Shown here one piece after another: positions 4,993-5,070 of a DNA stretch of 5,070 nt. The notes under the pieces were generated by a model. The model ran no database searches. It was not told where the DNA came from and was given only the letters and a program-made list of their open reading frames with translations. This DNA is from Nitrospira defluvii (GTDB lineage Bacteria > Nitrospirota > Nitrospiria > Nitrospirales > Nitrospiraceae), in contig JACQHN010000393.1 of assembly GCA_016199015.1 (NCBI GenBank), positions 1-5,070 of the forward strand, read 5' to 3'. Position numbers and translations under genes: made by a program. The stretch's first letter is position 1; every line of letters starts with the position of its first letter.

Positions 4993-5070
4993 ATGGCACA
5001 GCCACACTCTGATGGGAACTCCAGGGCCCTGAAGACTCCATCTCTCGCCCACGCCCACGCCTCGCTCACC
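4993..5070 (+). CDS. start of an unrecognised gene, 3' partial
   Basis: The ATG at 4993 follows an ideal Shine-Dalgarno sequence, and the frame stays open for 26 codons to the window edge. The visible start reads MAQPHSDGNSRALKTPSLAH and continues with Ala and His. It is polar and His/Ala/Ser-rich, with no signal peptide, membrane segment or motif I can assign. Such an N-terminus may be a disordered leader before a folded domain outside the window. The 392 bases upstream carry sigma-54-like elements, so it may be a regulated gene. Its function cannot be stated. Confidence 0.6.
   Translation, partial: MAQPHSDGNSRALKTPSLAHAHASLT

Noticed and set aside
4790..5032. 80-codon plus-strand ORF at the right end
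   Set aside because: It overlaps in another frame the well-supported start at 4993, is very Ser/Thr/Pro-rich and has no ribosome binding site.

Overview
The window is ordinary-looking, GC-rich bacterial chromosome with high-GC codon use. The protein style and one palindromic intergenic element resemble what I recall from Nitrospira (phylum Nitrospirota). That placement is from memory and could not be tested here. No rRNA, tRNA, CRISPR array, transposase or phage gene is visible.

Layout. (1) Bases 1-1353, plus strand: a sigma-54-dependent response regulator (receiver, AAA+, Fis-type HTH), cut at its N-terminus by the window edge. (2) Bases 1358-1483: a GC-rich imperfect palindromic element that fills the junction between two converging genes and touches the stop codon of the second. 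It also carries a likely intrinsic terminator for minus-strand transcripts. (3) Bases 3449-1483, minus strand: a kinase (AmgK type) followed by a nucleotidyltransferase (MurU type), separated by 119 bases of AT-rich, repeat-filled spacer. Together they look like the MurNAc salvage route, MurNAc to MurNAc-1-phosphate to UDP-MurNAc. The amgK start has a perfect -10 box nine bases upstream and no Shine-Dalgarno site, so its mRNA is probably leaderless or nearly so. (4) Bases 3450-3628: a divergent promoter region. (5) Bases 3629-4600, plus strand: a complete aldo/keto reductase with an excellent ribosome binding site. (6) Bases 4601-4992: 392 bases without a convincing gene, holding two sigma-54-like -24/-12 elements and a short dyad. 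(7) Bases 4993-5070: the first 26 codons of an unrecognised gene with a near-perfect Shine-Dalgarno sequence, running off the window.

How they relate. The amgK-murU pair is the only clear pathway unit. The response regulator and the aldo/keto reductase are on the opposite strand and have no evident functional link to it. The sigma-54-like elements near the right end would need an activator of the kind encoded at the left end, but nothing in the sequence ties those two together. I found no strong evidence for a wholly new system. The most testable oddities are the leaderless amgK start, the two palindromic spacers around murU, and the paired sigma-54-like sites.
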